7,097 bases of DNA from Deltaproteobacteria bacterium (GTDB taxonomy: Bacteria > Desulfobacterota > GWC2-55-46 > DRQE01), in the NCBI GenBank assembly GCA_030631875.1, contig DAOVKH010000090.1, positions 1-7,097 on the forward strand. The letters run 5' to 3'. The notes below the pieces were generated by a model. It searched no databases and was not told where the DNA came from. It worked only from the letters and a program-made list of their open reading frames with translations. A program made the translations under genes and the position numbers. Below, one piece after another: positions 6,032 to 7,097 of the stretch; within the stretch, counting starts at the first letter, position 1; every line of letters begins with the position of its first letter.

Positions 6032-6056
6032 GTCATTCCTGCGCAGGCAGGAATCC
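6032..6056. repeat. dRS3-like 20-bp palindrome (GTCATTCCTGC...GCAGGAATCC)
   Basis: ATTCCTGC at 6035-6042 and GCAGGAAT at 6047-6054 are a perfect 8-bp inverted repeat around a GCAG loop, flanked by GTC and CC. The 6-8-6 layout matches the neisserial dRS3 repeat (ATTCCC-N8-GGGAAT) with one base changed per arm. Similar elements are scattered in many bacterial genomes and give the VIPAQAGI peptide when wrongly translated, as happens here. Other copies would have to be outside this window. Confidence 0.75.
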
Positions 6057-6078
6057 ATTATTTACCCTTTGGTTTCTG

Positions 6079-6107
6079 TTGAATCTTTATTCTGGTTTTG
6101 ATAGACT
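6079..6107 (+). promoter_or_regulatory. Candidate sigma70-type promoter for sucC
   Basis: TTGAAT at 6079-6084 and TAGACT at 6102-6107 are separated by 17 bases, each matching the consensus at four of six positions. Transcription would start near 6114, giving a leader of about 58 nt. The large spacer between the operon and sucC makes an independent promoter plausible, but a match this weak in AT-rich DNA is not strong evidence. Confidence 0.3.
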
Positions 6108-6171
6108 TGGCTCAAAGTATTACTCGGTGATCTTTGAGAATTATATTTATCTCTAATGGAGGTCTTACTTA

Positions 6172-7097
6172 ATGAATATTCATGAATACCAGGCAAAGGA
6201 ACTGCTCGCGAAGTACGGTGTTGCCGTACCGAACGGCAAGATAGCTTTTACACCTAAAGAAGCCGAAGAGGCCGCAACCGAATTCATAGGCGACGGCGGA
6301 ATATGTGTCGTTAAGGCTCAGATTCACGCAGGCGGAAGGGGTAAGGCCGGGGGCGTTAAGGTCGTAAAGACCCGTGAAGAGGCCGCAAGCGTAGCCGAGG
6401 AACTCCTCGGTAAGATACTCGTTACCCACCAGACGGGCCCCGAAGGCAAAGAGGTTCAGAAGGTGTATGTTGAAGAGGGTTCTTCTATAGATAAAGAATA
6501 CTACTTAGGCATCGTCATAGATAGAGAGACCAAGCGTGTGTGCCTTATGGCATCGAGCGAGGGTGGTGTTGAGATAGAAGAGGTGGCGGAGCGTTCGCCT
6601 GAGAAAATTCTTAAAGAATTCGTAGACCCCGCAACGGGCCTTATGCCCTATCAGGCACGTAACCTTGCATTTGGAATCGGCCTCGATAAGAAGTCCGTTG
6701 GTAAGGCCGTTAAGTTCATGAGCGCACTATATAAGGCATTCGTAGATCTCGATGCCGATATGATGGAGATAAACCCGCTCGTAAAGACGACAGAGGGCGA
6801 CATAATAGCCTTGGACGCTAAGATATCCTTTGATAATAACAGCCTCTTTAGGCATAAAGACGTAGAGGGTATGCGCGACCTGAATGAAGAAGATGAGAAA
6901 GAGGTCGCCGCGGCGAGGTTTAACCTGAATTACATCTCTCTCGACGGAAGCATCGGTTGCATGGTCAACGGCGCGGGACTTGCCATGGCTACGATGGATA
7001 TCATTCAGCTTCACGGCGGAAGCCCTGCTAACTTTCTGGACGTAGGCGGCGGTGCAAATGCCGAGCAGGTAACGGCGGCATTCAAACTCATCATGAG
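6172..7097 (+). CDS. sucC: Succinyl-CoA synthetase (ADP-forming) beta subunit, 3' end cut by the window
   Basis: 308 complete codons are present, against about 385-390 in full-length SucC, so roughly 80 C-terminal residues lie beyond the window. The start MNIHEYQAKELL is the classical SucC N-terminus and fixes ATG 6172, with GGAGG at 6158-6162, spacing 9. ATP-grasp features include KAQIHAGGRGKAGGVK at 48-63, EINPL at 199-203 and DAKISFDNN at 215-223. The CoA-ligase domain contains GCMVNGAGLAMATMD at 262-276 and GGSPANFLDVGGGA at 282-295. With SucD it interconverts succinate, CoA and ATP with succinyl-CoA, ADP and phosphate in the cytoplasm. It would take up succinate made by the upstream fumarate reductase in a reductive TCA cycle, or supply succinate to that enzyme in the oxidative cycle. 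sucD is expected just downstream but is not visible. No frameshift is seen. Confidence 0.97.
   Translation, partial: MNIHEYQAKELLAKYGVAVPNGKIAFTPKEAEEAATEFIGDGGICVVKAQIHAGGRGKAGGVKVVKTREEAASVAEELLGKILVTHQTGPEGKEVQKVYVEEGSSIDKEYYLGIVIDRETKRVCLMASSEGGVEIEEVAERSPEKILKEFVDPATGLMPYQARNLAFGIGLDKKSVGKAVKFMSALYKAFVDLDADMMEINPLVKTTEGDIIALDAKISFDNNSLFRHKDVEGMRDLNEEDEKEVAAARFNLNYISLDGSIGCMVNGAGLAMATMDIIQLHGGSPANFLDVGGGANAEQVTAAFKLIM

Larger units (their letters stand above)
5763..6171. other. Gene-free spacer carrying several intergenic repeats
   Basis: I see no credible gene in these 409 bases. Frames through it give translations typical of spurious ORFs over intergenic repeats, such as the VIPAQAGIH peptide. 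Composition is unlike the flanking genes, with C-rich and T-rich patches on the + strand. It holds a long inverted repeat, a C-rich double hairpin and a dRS3-like palindrome, then about 115 bases of more ordinary AT-richer leader before sucC. No clear intrinsic terminator for the operon is present: the T-run at about 6020-6031 is not directly preceded by a stem. Confidence 0.85.

Noticed and set aside
6020..6054. T-run followed by palindrome as an intrinsic terminator
   Set aside because: On the + strand the T-run comes before the stem. On the minus strand the stem is followed by A, not T. Neither direction gives a proper terminator.
5797..6058. Minus-strand open frames of 76 and 79 codons in the spacer
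   Set aside because: They read the same repeats backwards (SPWGEG and MDSCLRRND peptides typical of repeat-derived spurious ORFs), and there is no supporting start signal.
5768..6082. 104-codon + strand open frame in the spacer
   Set aside because: It runs through all the intergenic repeats, has no ribosome binding site, and contains the VIPAQAGIH peptide typical of mistranslated dRS3-like repeats.
1..7097. CRISPR array, tRNA, rRNA, transposase or phage genes
   Set aside because: No regular repeat-spacer pattern, tRNA-like cloverleaf, rRNA segment or mobile-element protein was seen on either strand.

Overview
The window looks like bacterial chromosome from an anaerobe or microaerophile with strong Fe-S and flavin-based redox metabolism. 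All genes are on the + strand, tightly packed, with many AUA and AAG codons. The taxon cannot be fixed from this sequence. The gene content fits a lineage using a soluble fumarate reductase next to succinyl-CoA synthetase, as in reductive-TCA bacteria, but this is inference.

Layout. Bases 1-269 hold the end of an acidic protein I do not recognise. Bases 286-5762 hold a five-gene operon: (1) an Fe-S protein related to the F420-hydrogenase beta/ferredoxin group; (2) a HydB/AsrA-like dicluster Fe-S protein; (3) a HydG/AsrB/PyrK-like FAD, NAD(P) and [2Fe-2S] reductase; (4) a fumarate reductase Fe-S subunit with one [2Fe-2S] and two [4Fe-4S] motifs and a lysine-rich N-terminal tail; (5) a fumarate reductase/succinate dehydrogenase-type flavoprotein. 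Bases 5763-6171 are a gene-free spacer with a patchwork of intergenic repeats, including a long imperfect inverted repeat, a C-rich double hairpin and a dRS3-like 20-bp palindrome. Bases 6172-7097 are the first 308 codons of sucC, cut by the window end.

How it could work. No membrane anchor (SdhC/D or FrdC/D type) lies between or beside the fumarate reductase genes, and no product has an obvious signal peptide or membrane segment. The simplest model is a cytoplasmic complex: NAD(P)H is oxidised on the HydG-like subunit, electrons pass through the two Fe-S proteins and the FrdB-like chain, and fumarate is reduced on the flavoprotein. Succinate would then pass to succinyl-CoA synthetase. A five-subunit soluble NADH-dependent fumarate reductase is known from Hydrogenobacter thermophilus and is the closest precedent I can name. 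Electron donor and direction are inferred from domains, not shown by the sequence.

Most worth a second look: the histone-tail-like extension on the Fe-S subunit with a possible internal start, the unusual start site of the reductase gene, the flavoprotein lacking the FAD-linking histidine and most of the C-terminal domain, and the repeat mosaic before sucC.
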